A DNA stretch of 64,000 nucleotides from Nocardioides marinisabuli (GTDB taxonomy: Bacteria; Actinomycetota; Actinomycetes; Propionibacteriales; Nocardioidaceae), in assembly GCF_013466785.1 (NCBI RefSeq), contig NZ_CP059163.1, forward strand, positions 1,302,001-1,366,000. Direction: 5' to 3'. The stretch's first letter is position 1, and every line of letters starts with the position of its first letter. This document shows, piece by piece, positions 11,057 to 19,709 of the stretch. A model generated the notes under the pieces. It was not told where the DNA came from. It saw only the letters and a program-made list of their open reading frames with translations, and did not search any database. The translations under genes were made by a program, and so were the position numbers.

Positions 11057-12676
11057 GTGACCCAGGACTCCTACGCCGCCGGCCCCACCGAGCCGCCCCT
11101 CCCGGACACCACGATCGGCGCCGACCTCTCGCGCACCGTGGCCGCCCATCCCGACCGGGAGGCGCTGGTGGAGGTCGCGAGCGGACGCCGCTGGACCTGG
11201 CGCGAGCTCGAGGACGACGTCGACCGGGTCGCCAAGGGGCTGATGGCCGCCGGTGTCGAGAAGGGCGACCGGGTGGGCATCTGGGCGCCGAACTGCGCCG
11301 AGTGGACCCTCGTGCAGTACGCCGCCGCCCGCACCGGCGCGGTGCTGGTCAACGTCAACCCGGCCTACCGCACCCACGAGCTGGCCTACGCGGTCAACCA
11401 GAGCGGCCTGTCGCTGATGGTGGCCGCGACGTCGTTCAAGTCCAGCGACTACACCGCGATGCTGCGCGGGGTCGGCCCGCAGTGCCCCGACCTGCGCCGG
11501 GTCGTGCACATCGGCACCGACGACTGGGACGCCCTGGTCGCCGGCGGCGACGACGTCAGCGACGAGGCGCTGGCCGAGCGTGCCGGCTCGCTGGACCCCG
11601 ACGACCCGATCAACATCCAGTACACCTCGGGCACCACCGGCTACCCCAAGGGCGCGACGCTCACGCACCGCAACATCCTGGGCAACGGCTTCATGACCAC
11701 CGAGCTCATCGGCCTGGGCCCCGAGGACCGGCTGTGCATCCCGGTGCCCTTCTACCACTGCTTCGGGATGGTGATGGGCAACCTGGGCTGCACCTCCCAC
11801 GGCACCACCATGGTGATCCCGGCGCCCGGCTTCGACCCCGAGACGACGCTGCGCACCATCGCCGCGGAGCGCTGCACCGGCGTCTACGGCGTGCCGACGA
11901 TGTTCATCGCGATGCAGAACCACCCCACCTTCGCCGAGCACGACCTCAGCAGCCTGCGCACCGGCATCATGGCCGGCTCGGTCTGCCCGGTCGAGGTCAT
12001 GAAGCGCTGCGTCGACGACATGCACATGAGCGAGGTCGCGATCGCCTACGGCATGACCGAGACCTCGCCGGTCAGCTGCCAGACCCGCGTCGACGACGAC
12101 CTCGAGCGGCGTACGGCGACCATCGGGCGGGTGCACCCGCACCTGGAGATCAAGGTCGTCGACCCGGTCACCGGCGAGACCCTGCCCCGCGGCACCGCCG
12201 GCGAGTACTGCACCCGCGGCTACTCGGTGATGCGCGGCTACTGGGACGACGCCGAGCGCACCGCCGAGGCGATCGACGCCGACGGCTGGATGCACACCGG
12301 CGACCTGGCAGTCATGCGCGAGGACGGCTACTGCACGATCGTGGGCCGGATCAAGGACATGGTGATCCGCGGCGGCGAGAACATCTACCCCCGCGAGATC
12401 GAGGAGTTCCTGCACACCCACCCGGACGTCGAGGACGTCCAGGTCATCGGCGTCCCCGACGAGCGGTACGGCGAGGAGCTCTGCGCCTGGGTCCGGCTGC
12501 GTGAGGGCGCGGAGCCGCTGGACGCCGCCGCGGTGCGGTCCTTCTGCGAGGGCCGCCTGGCCCACTTCAAGATCCCGCGCTACGTGCTGGTCGTCGAGGA
12601 GTTCCCGATGACGGTGACCGGCAAGATCCGCAAGGTCGAGATGCGCGAGGAGACCACGAGGATGCTCGAGCTCTGA
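11057..12676 (+). CDS. Acyl-CoA synthetase (AMP-binding, FadD-like)
   Basis: This 539-residue ANL-superfamily ligase activates a carboxylic acid through an acyl-adenylate to an acyl-CoA. The P-loop is [11 protein letters not shown] (residues 189-199). Motif A4/A5 is [12 protein letters not shown], the hinge region is [12 protein letters not shown] and [25 protein letters not shown], and the C-terminal catalytic Lys lies in [11 protein letters not shown]. All motifs are intact. Similarity to medium/long-chain enzymes makes a fatty acid the likely substrate. The GTG at 11057 is preferred over an upstream in-frame start because GAGGT precedes it and the N-terminus then aligns with the family. 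Confidence 0.93.
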   Translation: MTQDSYAAGPTEPPLPDTTIGADLSRTVAAHPDREALVEVASGRRWTWRELEDDVDRVAKGLMAAGVEKGDRVGIWAPNCAEWTLVQYAAARTGAVLVNVNPAYRTHELAYAVNQSGLSLMVAATSFKSSDYTAMLRGVGPQCPDLRRVVHIGTDDWDALVAGGDDVSDEALAERAGSLDPDDPINIQYTSGTTGYPKGATLTHRNILGNGFMTTELIGLGPEDRLCIPVPFYHCFGMVMGNLGCTSHGTTMVIPAPGFDPETTLRTIAAERCTGVYGVPTMFIAMQNHPTFAEHDLSSLRTGIMAGSVCPVEVMKRCVDDMHMSEVAIAYGMTETSPVSCQTRVDDDLERRTATIGRVHPHLEIKVVDPVTGETLPRGTAGEYCTRGYSVMRGYWDDAERTAEAIDADGWMHTGDLAVMREDGYCTIVGRIKDMVIRGGENIYPREIEEFLHTHPDVEDVQVIGVPDERYGEELCAWVRLREGAEPLDAAAVRSFCEGRLAHFKIPRYVLVVEEFPMTVTGKIRKVEMREETTRMLEL

Positions 12677-12687
12677 GGACCCTTCCG

Positions 12688-12771
12688 TAGGATCGGGCGC
12701 GCAGAGGGTTCAACGCGCGCTTGGAGGTGGGTTCGGCGCGTCGCTGTGACGCACCCGAAAGGCACCACCCC
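12688..12771 (+). promoter_or_regulatory. Possible promoter -10 and structured leader of the MFS gene
   Basis: TAGGAT (12688-12693) fits a -10 box, though no -35 is clear. Downstream, GCGCGC (12697-12702) pairs with GCGCGC (12715-12720). A second hairpin pairs GGGT (12729-12732) and GCGTC (12738-12742) with GACGC (12748-12752) and ACCC (12753-12756). GGTGG (12726-12730) can instead pair with CCACC (12765-12769), just before the GTG start, and this overlaps the second hairpin. I match it to no known riboswitch class. Confidence 0.3.
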
Positions 12772-14013
12772 GTGACCCCCCTGTCCTCCTACCGGCGACT
12801 GATCGACCTCGCCGGCCCCACCTACGTCCTGGTGGCGTTCCTCGGCCGCCTGCCCCTGGCGATGAGCCAGCTCGGCACGCTGCTGCTCGTCTCGACCGCG
12901 TCGGGCAGCTACGGCCTGGGCGGCCTCTCGGCCGGCGCCCTGGCCGTGGCCAACGCGCTCGGCGCCCCGGCCGCCGGTTCACTGGCCGACCGCATCGGGC
13001 AGCGCCCGGTCGTGCTCGTCCAGTCCCTGCTGGGCGCCGCCGGCCTCGTGCTCCTGGTGGCAGCGGTCGGCGCCGACGCCGGTGACGCGGCCGTCGTGGC
13101 CATCGCGGCCGCGACCGGTCTGGCGATGCCCCAGGTCGGCCCGCTCGCCCGGGTGCGCTGGCGACCAATGACCGAGGGCACCGGCCCGCAGCAGCGCCGC
13201 CTCGTCGACGCCGCCTTCTCGTACGAGGGCGCGGCCGACGAGGCCTCGTTCGCGCTCGGCCCCGCGCTGACCGGCCTGGCCGCGGTGCTGGTCTCCCCCA
13301 GCGGCGGCCTGGTCCTGGCCGCGGTCCTGCTGGCGGTCTTCGGCAGCGCCTTCGCCCTCGACGGCTCCGCCCGGCTGGTCCCCCGCCACGACCACGCGGC
13401 GCACCCCGGCCGCCTGGTCAGCCTCGTCTTCGTGGTGCTGGCCGCCGCCCAGCTGCTGGTCGGCGTGCTCTTCGGCGCCACCCAGACCGGCGCGACGGTG
13501 CTGGCCACCGAGGCCGGCCAGCCCGGGGTCGCCGGCCTGGTGCACGCCACGCTCGGCGTCGGCAGCGCGGTCGCCGGCATCGCGACGGCGTACCTTCCCG
13601 AGCGGATCGGCCACGAGCGGCGCGCCCTGGTCGCCGCGCTGGCCCTGGCCGCGCTCAGCTGGCCGCTGCTGCTGGTCGAGAGCCTCCTCGGGGCGACCGC
13701 GGTCGTGCTGGTGCTGGGCTGCGCGGTGGCGCCGTACATGATCGCGGTCTTCTCGCTGGCCGAGCGGGTGGTGCCGCTGCCGCGCGTGGGGGCCGCGATG
13801 ACGACGCTGGCCAGCGCCACCGGCATCGGCTACGCGCTGGGCTCGTCGGTGGCTGGCCGGCTCGCCGACGTGCACGGCTCGACGGCCGCCTTCGCGGTCA
13901 CGGTCACCACGACCCTGCTCGCCACCGTGCTGATGGCCACCCAGCAGCGGCGGCTGCGCACGGCCGTCAGCGACAGCCAGGAGCAGGAGCCTCTCGCCAG
14001 CGACCTCGTGTAG
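12772..14013 (+). CDS. Major facilitator superfamily transporter
   Basis: This 413-residue integral membrane protein has about 12 predicted hydrophobic segments spread over its whole length. The conserved MFS cytoplasmic loop between helices 2 and 3 is GSLADRIGQRPVV (residues ~66-78). A related ADVHGSTAAF lies in the C-terminal half. The substrate is not evident; drug- or metabolite-efflux MFS proteins have this shape. The GTG at 12772 is used because an upstream extension would be non-hydrophobic and polar. The leader may be structured. The C-terminal tail (SDSQEQEPLASDLV) is acidic and cytoplasmic. Confidence 0.88.
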   Translation: MTPLSSYRRLIDLAGPTYVLVAFLGRLPLAMSQLGTLLLVSTASGSYGLGGLSAGALAVANALGAPAAGSLADRIGQRPVVLVQSLLGAAGLVLLVAAVGADAGDAAVVAIAAATGLAMPQVGPLARVRWRPMTEGTGPQQRRLVDAAFSYEGAADEASFALGPALTGLAAVLVSPSGGLVLAAVLLAVFGSAFALDGSARLVPRHDHAAHPGRLVSLVFVVLAAAQLLVGVLFGATQTGATVLATEAGQPGVAGLVHATLGVGSAVAGIATAYLPERIGHERRALVAALALAALSWPLLLVESLLGATAVVLVLGCAVAPYMIAVFSLAERVVPLPRVGAAMTTLASATGIGYALGSSVAGRLADVHGSTAAFAVTVTTTLLATVLMATQQRRLRTAVSDSQEQEPLASDLV

Positions 14014-14029
14014 GTGCCATCCTCGGAGG

Positions 14030-14917
14030 ATGCGGGTCGAGCAGGCCACCCCCGAGCAGTACGAGGCGCTCATCGCGCTCGGTGTCGCGCGCAACCGCCA
14101 CCTCACCGGCTCCGACGCCGGCTGGCAGCTGATGGTGCCGGAGACCTGGCCGGGCCTGGTGGCCCTGCAGGCGGTGCGCGGCGACGGCACCACGCTCGGC
14201 TACGGCTGGATCACCCGCGGCACCCACCTGCCCCCGGGCTGGGCGGTGGAGTGGCTGACCGTGGCCGAGGGCGCGGAGGGCTGCGGGGTCGGCTCGGCGC
14301 TGCACCGGGCGCTCTCGAGCCGCACCCCGGCGGGCACGACCCTGATGACCAGCCGGGTCTTCGACGACGAGCCCCGCTCCCTGGCGGTGGCCCGGCACTG
14401 GGGCTACGAGGTCGAGGAGCTCTCGATCGAGTCGGCGCTGCCGCTGGTCGACCTGCCCGAGCCGCTGCCGCCGTCCGGGGTCGCGCTGGAGGCCTGCGAC
14501 GACCTGCGGGTGCCCGACCAGGCCGCCTTCGACGCGATGCTGCGCGCCAGCCAGACCAACCCGGAGGCCGTCCGCGGCGGGCGCTACGTCACCGCCGCCT
14601 CGCTGCTCTCCTCCAGCCAGGGCGCCCGCTCGGTCGGGGTGCTGGCCCGCGTCGACGGGCGCCCGGCGGCCATCGCCCAGGGCACCGTCGTCGGCGAGGA
14701 CTTCTTCATCGCCTACACCGGCGTCGACCCGGTCCACCGCGGCCGGGGGCTGGCGCTGATGGTCAAGATGGAGATCCACCGCCGCGCGGCCGCGGCCGGC
14801 GCCACGCTCTGCCTGACGGAGAACGAGGAGCACAACCGCGGCATCCGGGCCGTCAACGCGGCGCTGGGCTACGAGGTCCGCCACGGCACCTACCGGCTGA
14901 GGCGGACCCTGCCGTGA
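14030..14917 (+). CDS. GNAT-family N-acetyltransferase with two GNAT-like halves
   Basis: This is a 295-residue protein. The N-terminal half has a degenerate acetyl-CoA loop (VAEGAEGCGVGSALHRAL). The C-terminal half has a canonical motif A (YTGVDPVHRGRGLALMVK near residue 240) and the motif B signature EHNRGIRAVNAALGY. Tandem GNAT proteins in actinobacteria include mycothiol synthase MshD and antibiotic-modifying enzymes, but I see no specific MshD signature. It lies 16 bp after the MFS gene and may be cotranscribed with it. Confidence 0.87.
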   Translation: MRVEQATPEQYEALIALGVARNRHLTGSDAGWQLMVPETWPGLVALQAVRGDGTTLGYGWITRGTHLPPGWAVEWLTVAEGAEGCGVGSALHRALSSRTPAGTTLMTSRVFDDEPRSLAVARHWGYEVEELSIESALPLVDLPEPLPPSGVALEACDDLRVPDQAAFDAMLRASQTNPEAVRGGRYVTAASLLSSSQGARSVGVLARVDGRPAAIAQGTVVGEDFFIAYTGVDPVHRGRGLALMVKMEIHRRAAAAGATLCLTENEEHNRGIRAVNAALGYEVRHGTYRLRRTLP

Positions 14918-14929
14918 CCCGGCGGTGGC

Positions 14930-16165
14930 TCAGGCCGCCTGGGCGAGCTTGCGGGCCTGCTGCTGCAGCCGGGCCTGGGCGGCGCGGCGCACCTTGGGGC
15001 CCTTGGTCGTCATGCCGTAGAGCAGCTTGAGCTGGCTGGGCAGGTTCTTGGCGTTGGTGGTGGCCATCCAGCCGTTGGGCAGGGAGAGCCGCACGACCTT
15101 GTGCCAGGCCGAGTAGACCTGCGCCGGCAGCGGCGCCTCGTGGTAGTTCAGGCCGTACTTGTCGAACAGCGCCTTCACCTTGGGTGCGACCTCCGCGTAG
15201 CGGTTGGAGGGCAGGTCGGGGAAGAGGTGGTGCTCGATCTGGTGCGAGAGGTTGCCGGTCATCACGTGCATCGCCTTGGAGCCGGAGATGTTGGCCGAGC
15301 CCAGCATCTGGCGCACGTACCACTGGCCGCGGGTCTCCTTCTCCGGGATCGCCTTCTTCTCGAAGGTCTCGACGCCCTCGGGGAAGTGGCCGCACATGAT
15401 CACCGAGTGCGTCCACAGGTTGCGCACGAGGTTGGCGGTGGCGTTGGCGGCCAGGGTCGGCAGGAACGAGCCGGTCGGGATCGACAGGGCCGGGTGCACG
15501 ACGTAGTCCTTGGTCGCCTGCTTGCGGATCTTGCCCAGGGTGCCCTTGACGTTGGCCTTGAAGGCCTCGCTGCGCTTGTGCTTGGGGGTGCGCAGGTTCT
15601 TGCCGAGCTCGAGGTCGTAGGCGGCGATGCCGTACTCGAAGAAGCAGGCGTTGATGAAGTTCCACAGCGGCTGCGCGAGGTACATCGGCACCCAGCGCTG
15701 GTCCTCGTCGACGCGCATGATGCCGTAGCCGAGGTCGTTGTCCTTGCCCACGATGTTCGTGTACGTGTGGTGGACCTCGTTGTGGCTGTGCTTCCACGCC
15801 TCCGACGGGGTCGCGTTGTCCCACTCCCAGGTGCTGGAGTGGATCTTGGGGTCGCGCATCCAGTCCCACTGGCCGTGCATGATGTTGTGGCCGATCTCCA
15901 TGTTGTCGAGGATCTTGGCCACGCTCAGCCCGAGGGTGCCCAGCACCCACGCGGGCGGGAACACGCTGGCCAGCAGCATCGCGCGCGAGCCGAGCTCGAG
16001 CTTGCGCTGCACGTCGATGACCTTGCGGATGTACGCCGCGTCCGCGGCACCGCGGGAGTCGATGACCTCCTGGCGGATCGCGTCGAGCTCGGCGCCGATC
16101 TGCTCGATGTCGGCGTCGCTGAGGTGGGCGATCGGGTTCTCGGGCTTGCGGGTGATGGCAGTCAT
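14930..16165 (-). CDS. Membrane fatty-acid (acyl-CoA/acyl-lipid) desaturase
   Basis: This 411-residue di-iron membrane desaturase has all three histidine boxes: HNIMH (H93/H97), HSHNEVHH (126-133) and HQIEHH (308-313), with hydrophobic segments between them. It resembles the mycobacterial DesA3-type stearoyl-CoA delta-9 desaturase, which inserts a double bond in membrane or storage lipid chains using O2 and electrons from a reductase. The ATG at 16165 follows GAGGAGACCCCC, a clear ribosome-binding site. The reductase gene upstream (16207-17364) is its evident electron donor, with a 41-bp gap on the same strand. Confidence 0.95.
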   Translation of the reverse strand: MTAITRKPENPIAHLSDADIEQIGAELDAIRQEVIDSRGAADAAYIRKVIDVQRKLELGSRAMLLASVFPPAWVLGTLGLSVAKILDNMEIGHNIMHGQWDWMRDPKIHSSTWEWDNATPSEAWKHSHNEVHHTYTNIVGKDNDLGYGIMRVDEDQRWVPMYLAQPLWNFINACFFEYGIAAYDLELGKNLRTPKHKRSEAFKANVKGTLGKIRKQATKDYVVHPALSIPTGSFLPTLAANATANLVRNLWTHSVIMCGHFPEGVETFEKKAIPEKETRGQWYVRQMLGSANISGSKAMHVMTGNLSHQIEHHLFPDLPSNRYAEVAPKVKALFDKYGLNYHEAPLPAQVYSAWHKVVRLSLPNGWMATTNAKNLPSQLKLLYGMTTKGPKVRRAAQARLQQQARKLAQAA

Positions 16166-16206
16166 GGGGGTCTCCTCGCGTCGAGCGGTACGGGTGGTCG
16201 AGCGGG

Positions 16207-17364
16207 TCAGTGGTCGATGGAGCAGGCGCCGGCCGCGGCGCTCACGCAGGTCTGGACGAGGACGCCTCGCGGGTCGGTCTCGCCGGGCACGGCGGTGGTG
16301 ACCTCGCCGTTGCGCAGGTCGCGCACCGAGCCCTCCTTCAGCGGCAGCACGCAGCCCATGCAGATGCCCATCCGGCAGCCGCTGGGCATCAGGACGCCGG
16401 CCTCCTCGGCCGCGTCGAGGATCGGGGTGGCGCCGTCGGCCTCGACGACCGTGCCGCCCTGGGCGAAGGTGACCGCGCCGCCCTCGCCGGGCGCGACCCG
16501 GGCGGTGCGGAACTGCTCGACGAAGAGCTCGACGCCGGCGGCGCGGTGGTGCTCCTCGAGCGCGTCGAGCAGGCCGGCGGGGCCGCAGGCGAAGGTGCGT
16601 CGCTCGGCCAGGTCGGGCACCAGGTCGTCGAGGTCGGCGACGTCGAGGACGCCGTGGGTGTCGTCGTAGCGGGCCACGAGGCGGATCGCGCCGGCCTCGT
16701 CGAGCGCCGCGAGGTCGTCGCGGAAGATCGAGCTCGGCTCGGTGGGGGCGACGTGGACGACCACGATGTCGAGGTCGTCGCTGCGGCGCAGGCGCAGCAC
16801 GCCGGTGTCGGTGGCCGGGAAGAGGTTGCGCAGCATCCCGATGACCGGGGTGATCCCGGAGCCGGCGGTGACGAAGAGCAGCTTGGTCGGCTGGCCCACG
16901 ACGGTCTCGGGCAGCACGAACTCGCCCGCGGCCTGCTCGAGGTGCACGGTGGTGCCGACCGTGGCGCGGTGCACCAGGAAGTCGCTGACCTTGCCGTCGG
17001 GCACGGCCTTGACGGTGATCGAGATCAGCCCGTCGCGGCGCGGGCCGTGGGTCAGGGAGTAGGCGCGCCAGTGGCGCACCCCGTCGACGTCGATGCCGAT
17101 GCGCAGGTACTGCCCCGGCACGTGGCCGGCCCAGTCGGCGCCGGGCTTGATCTCGATGGTGGCCGCGTCGGCGGTCTCGGGGCGCACAGCGACGATCCGG
17201 CCGCGCAGCGGCGCGCCGCGGCGCAGCGGGACGAACACGTCGAGCACGTCGTCGACCTCGAGCGGGGTGACGGCGGCCTCGGCCACGCGCCGGACCTGCC
17301 GGCGCAGGGCGCTCGACCACGACGGTCGGGCGCCGGGGGCGGGGGCGAGGAAAGCGCTGGTCAT
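16207..17364 (-). CDS. Flavin/2Fe-2S reductase, electron donor for the desaturase
   Basis: This 385-residue protein has a ferredoxin-NADP reductase core. The FAD-binding part is PGQYLRIGIDVDGVRHWRAYSL, the NAD(P) loop is VTAGSGITPVIGMLRNLF, and FACGPAGLLDALEEH follows. A C-terminal plant-type 2Fe-2S domain has ligands C330, C335, C338 (GCRMGICMGC) and C373. This matches the mycobacterial partner of DesA3. The gene starts at the ATG at 17364, next to the regulatory region shared with the divergent PucR regulator, so the desaturase pair is probably controlled from there. It passes electrons from NAD(P)H to the desaturase. Confidence 0.94.
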   Translation of the reverse strand: MTSAFLAPAPGARPSWSSALRRQVRRVAEAAVTPLEVDDVLDVFVPLRRGAPLRGRIVAVRPETADAATIEIKPGADWAGHVPGQYLRIGIDVDGVRHWRAYSLTHGPRRDGLISITVKAVPDGKVSDFLVHRATVGTTVHLEQAAGEFVLPETVVGQPTKLLFVTAGSGITPVIGMLRNLFPATDTGVLRLRRSDDLDIVVVHVAPTEPSSIFRDDLAALDEAGAIRLVARYDDTHGVLDVADLDDLVPDLAERRTFACGPAGLLDALEEHHRAAGVELFVEQFRTARVAPGEGGAVTFAQGGTVVEADGATPILDAAEEAGVLMPSGCRMGICMGCVLPLKEGSVRDLRNGEVTTAVPGETDPRGVLVQTCVSAAAGACSIDH

Positions 17365-17382
17365 GTGTTCCAGGATGCTGGA

Positions 17383-17403
17383 CACAGGCGCTAAAGTCCT
17401 GTG
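17383..17403. promoter_or_regulatory. Inverted repeat in the desaturase/PucR divergent promoter
   Basis: CACAGG (17383-17388) and CCTGTG (17398-17403) are perfect complements around a 9-bp spacer containing TAAAGT. This lies 19-39 bp upstream of the reductase start. A regulator bound here would affect the desaturase operon promoter. It is a weaker candidate than the dyad at 17431. Confidence 0.4.
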
Positions 17404-17430
17404 CAGACGACGCAGACTTCTGCCTCCCTT

Positions 17431-17447
17431 TTGTTCGGAGCGAACAA
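17431..17447. promoter_or_regulatory. Perfect 7-3-7 dyad, probable operator and masked RBS of the PucR gene
   Basis: TTGTTCG-GAG-CGAACAA is a perfect 7-bp inverted repeat. The ATG of the PucR-type gene is at 17449, two bases on. The GGAG that serves as its ribosome-binding site is in the centre of the dyad. Binding of the regulator, or folding of the RNA, would block translation or transcription of the regulator gene. It also lies within the ~84-bp gap to the desaturase operon, so it may control both. Confidence 0.6.
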
Positions 17448-17448
17448 C

Positions 17449-18618
17449 ATGGCTCGACACATCCCCCGGCGTATCGCCGGCCACGGGCTCCAGCTGCCCG
17501 CCCGCGCGGTCACCGAGATGCGCGCCGACCTGGCCTCGGTCGCCGACCGGGTGGTGGCAGCGATCATCGCCGAGGTGCCGTCGTACGACGACGCGCTGAC
17601 CGGGTCGATGGGCGAGAACATCCGCAACGCGGTGCAGCTGGCCCTGGGTGGCTTCCTGTCGCTGGCCAGCGGCCGGCGCGGCGCCGACCCCCGCACCCCC
17701 ACCGCCCCCTCGGTCGAGGGCGCCTACCAGCTGGGCCGCGGCGAGGCCCGCAGCGGACGCAGCACCGACGCGCTGCTGTCGGCCTACCGGATCGGCGCCC
17801 GGGTGTCGTGGCGCGAGATGTCGGCGACCGCGGTGCGCGCCGGCATGGACGCCCCGACGCTGGGCGCCTTCGCCGAGCTGGTCTTCGCCTACATCGACGA
17901 GCTGTCGGCGGCCAGCGTGGCCGGGCACGCCGACGAGCTGGCCACCACCGGCCGGGTGCGCCAGCGCCTCCTGGAGAAGCTCGCGCGCCAGCTGCTGGCC
18001 GGGGCGCCCGCAGAGAGCGTGGCCGAGACCGCCGCCCGTGCCGAGTGGGAGCCGCCGACCACCCTGACGGCCGTGGTGATGCCCGACTCGCAGGTGCGCC
18101 CGGTGCTGGTCTCGCTGCCCGGCGCCACGATCGCGGTGACCGACGCCCCCGAGGTCGAGGAGGGCGGGCTGCTGCTGGTGCCCGACGCGCACGGCCGGGC
18201 CCGTGGCGCGCTGCTGCGCACGCTCGAGGGCCGCGACGCCGTGGCCGGTCCGCCGCGCCCCTGGCTGGAGGTCCGCGCCTCCCTCGACCGGGCCCGGCGG
18301 GCCCGGGCCCTGGGGCTGGGCCCCGACACCGAGAAGCACCTGCCGGCGCTGGTGCTGGCCGCCGACGCCGACGCCCGCGCCGACCTGCGCGAGGCGGTGC
18401 TCGCGCCGCTGGCCGACCTGCGCCCGGCCACCGCCGAGAAGCTCACCGAGACGCTGCGCTCGTGGCTGCTGCACCAGGGCCGCCGCGACGAGGTCGCCGC
18501 GGAGCTCTTCGTGCACCCCCAGACCGTGCGCTACCGGATGGGCCAGCTGCGCGACCTCTTCGGCGACGACCTCGAGGACCCCGAGACGGTGCTGGCGCTG
18601 GTGGTCGCGCTGGGCTGA
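17449..18618 (+). CDS. PucR-family transcriptional regulator, divergent from desaturase genes
   Basis: The protein has 389 residues. The C-terminal PucR/CdaR-type helix-turn-helix is visible as LTETLRSWLLHQGRRDEVAAELFVHPQTVRYRMGQLRDLFG, read in short pieces (residues ~335-375). The N-terminal ~170 residues are helical with no known ligand motif. The ATG at 17449 is preferred, since GGAG lies 8 bp upstream; an in-frame GTG at 17401 would add 16 residues. Its divergence from the desaturase and reductase genes and the dyads between them make it their likely regulator, probably sensing acyl chains or membrane state (inference). Confidence 0.9.
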   Translation: MARHIPRRIAGHGLQLPARAVTEMRADLASVADRVVAAIIAEVPSYDDALTGSMGENIRNAVQLALGGFLSLASGRRGADPRTPTAPSVEGAYQLGRGEARSGRSTDALLSAYRIGARVSWREMSATAVRAGMDAPTLGAFAELVFAYIDELSAASVAGHADELATTGRVRQRLLEKLARQLLAGAPAESVAETAARAEWEPPTTLTAVVMPDSQVRPVLVSLPGATIAVTDAPEVEEGGLLLVPDAHGRARGALLRTLEGRDAVAGPPRPWLEVRASLDRARRARALGLGPDTEKHLPALVLAADADARADLREAVLAPLADLRPATAEKLTETLRSWLLHQGRRDEVAAELFVHPQTVRYRMGQLRDLFGDDLEDPETVLALVVALG

Positions 18619-18651
18619 GGGGGTGTGGCCGGGCGCCGTACGGTGGCCGCC

Positions 18652-19590
18652 ATGACCTCTCGCCTCACCCGGGCCCTCGCCGCCGGTGCCACCGCCGCCC
18701 TGCTGTCCGGCGGCCTCCTCGCCTGCGGCGACGACCAGGAGCAGGAGGCGGCGCCCGCACCGACGCCCTCGAGCGACGAGGAGCGCGGCGAGCAGGGCAG
18801 CCGGCAGGGTGCGCGCGGGAGCGACTACCCGTCGTACGTCGCCCTCGGCGACTCCTACACCTCGGCGCCGTTCGTCCCCGAGACCGACCGCGACGACGGG
18901 TGCCTGCGCTCGAGCGGCAACTACCCCAGCCTCGTGGCCGCCGAGCTCGGCAGCGAGCTCACCGACGTCAGCTGCGCCGGCGCCCAGACGCTGTCGCTGG
19001 TCGGGGTGCAGCGCACCTTCGACGGCCAGAGCCGCCCCGCCCAGTTCGACGCGCTCGACGAGGACACCGACCTGGTCACCCTCGGCATCGGCGGCAACGA
19101 CTTCGGGCTCTTCAGCACCCTGGCCTCGGGCGGGCTGGCGGTCGGCGAGGTGGAGGCCGACGACGTCGTCGGTGACATCACCGAGCAGCTCGACCAGGTG
19201 AGCGACCGGGTCACCTCGGCGCTGGCCGGCGTGGCCGACCGGGCACCCGACGCGCGGGTGATCCTGGTGGGCTACCCGCGGCTGGTGCCGGCGCAGGGCA
19301 CCTGCTCCGCGCTGCCGCTCGACGACGAGGCGCTGCCGGTGGCGCGCACGCTCAACCGCGGGCTGGCCGACGCGCTCGAGAACGCCGCCCGGCGCGCCGA
19401 GGTCGAGTACGTCGACCTCTACGCGCTGAGCCAGGGCCACGACATCTGCTCCGACGACCCGTGGGTCAACGGCCAGGAGAACGACCCCGAGCGGGCGCTG
19501 GCCTTCCACCCCTTCGCCGCGGGGCAGGAGGCGGTCGCCGACGAGCTGCTGCGGCTGCTGGCGCAGACCCCCGCCGAGGCCGCTCGGTAG
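18652..19590 (+). CDS. SGNH/GDSL-family hydrolase, lipoprotein
   Basis: This is a 312-residue exported protein. The signal peptide ends in a LLAC lipobox at residues 20-23, giving a lipid-anchored Cys, followed by a Glu/Pro-rich linker. SGNH blocks are intact: block I ALGDSYTSAP with the nucleophile Ser, block III IGGNDFGLF, and the C-terminal His region LAFHPFAAGQEAVA. Six cysteines outside the lipobox could form disulfides, as in secreted actinobacterial lipases of the SCO-type GDSL family. It would hydrolyse ester bonds of lipids outside the cell. The ATG at 18652 is chosen because it begins the signal peptide. Confidence 0.9.
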   Translation: MTSRLTRALAAGATAALLSGGLLACGDDQEQEAAPAPTPSSDEERGEQGSRQGARGSDYPSYVALGDSYTSAPFVPETDRDDGCLRSSGNYPSLVAAELGSELTDVSCAGAQTLSLVGVQRTFDGQSRPAQFDALDEDTDLVTLGIGGNDFGLFSTLASGGLAVGEVEADDVVGDITEQLDQVSDRVTSALAGVADRAPDARVILVGYPRLVPAQGTCSALPLDDEALPVARTLNRGLADALENAARRAEVEYVDLYALSQGHDICSDDPWVNGQENDPERALAFHPFAAGQEAVADELLRLLAQTPAEAAR

Positions 19591-19709
19591 AAGTCGCAGC
19601 CCGGACCCATCCGGTCGGCCATCTCACCCGTCCGGGTGGGGAGTGACGTCGAACACCTCATGAGGCGCCCCTGGAGGAGGGGCCCATCTCACCGGAGGGA
19701 ACAACCGTC

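Noticed and set aside
12688-12771. Guanidine, fluoride, TPP, FMN or SAM riboswitch
   Set aside because: None of the conserved core sequences I know for these classes appears.
16207-19509. Upstream extension of the reductase into the PucR and GDSL region
   Set aside because: The open frame runs opposite to two clear genes. The reductase family begins at the ATG at 17364.
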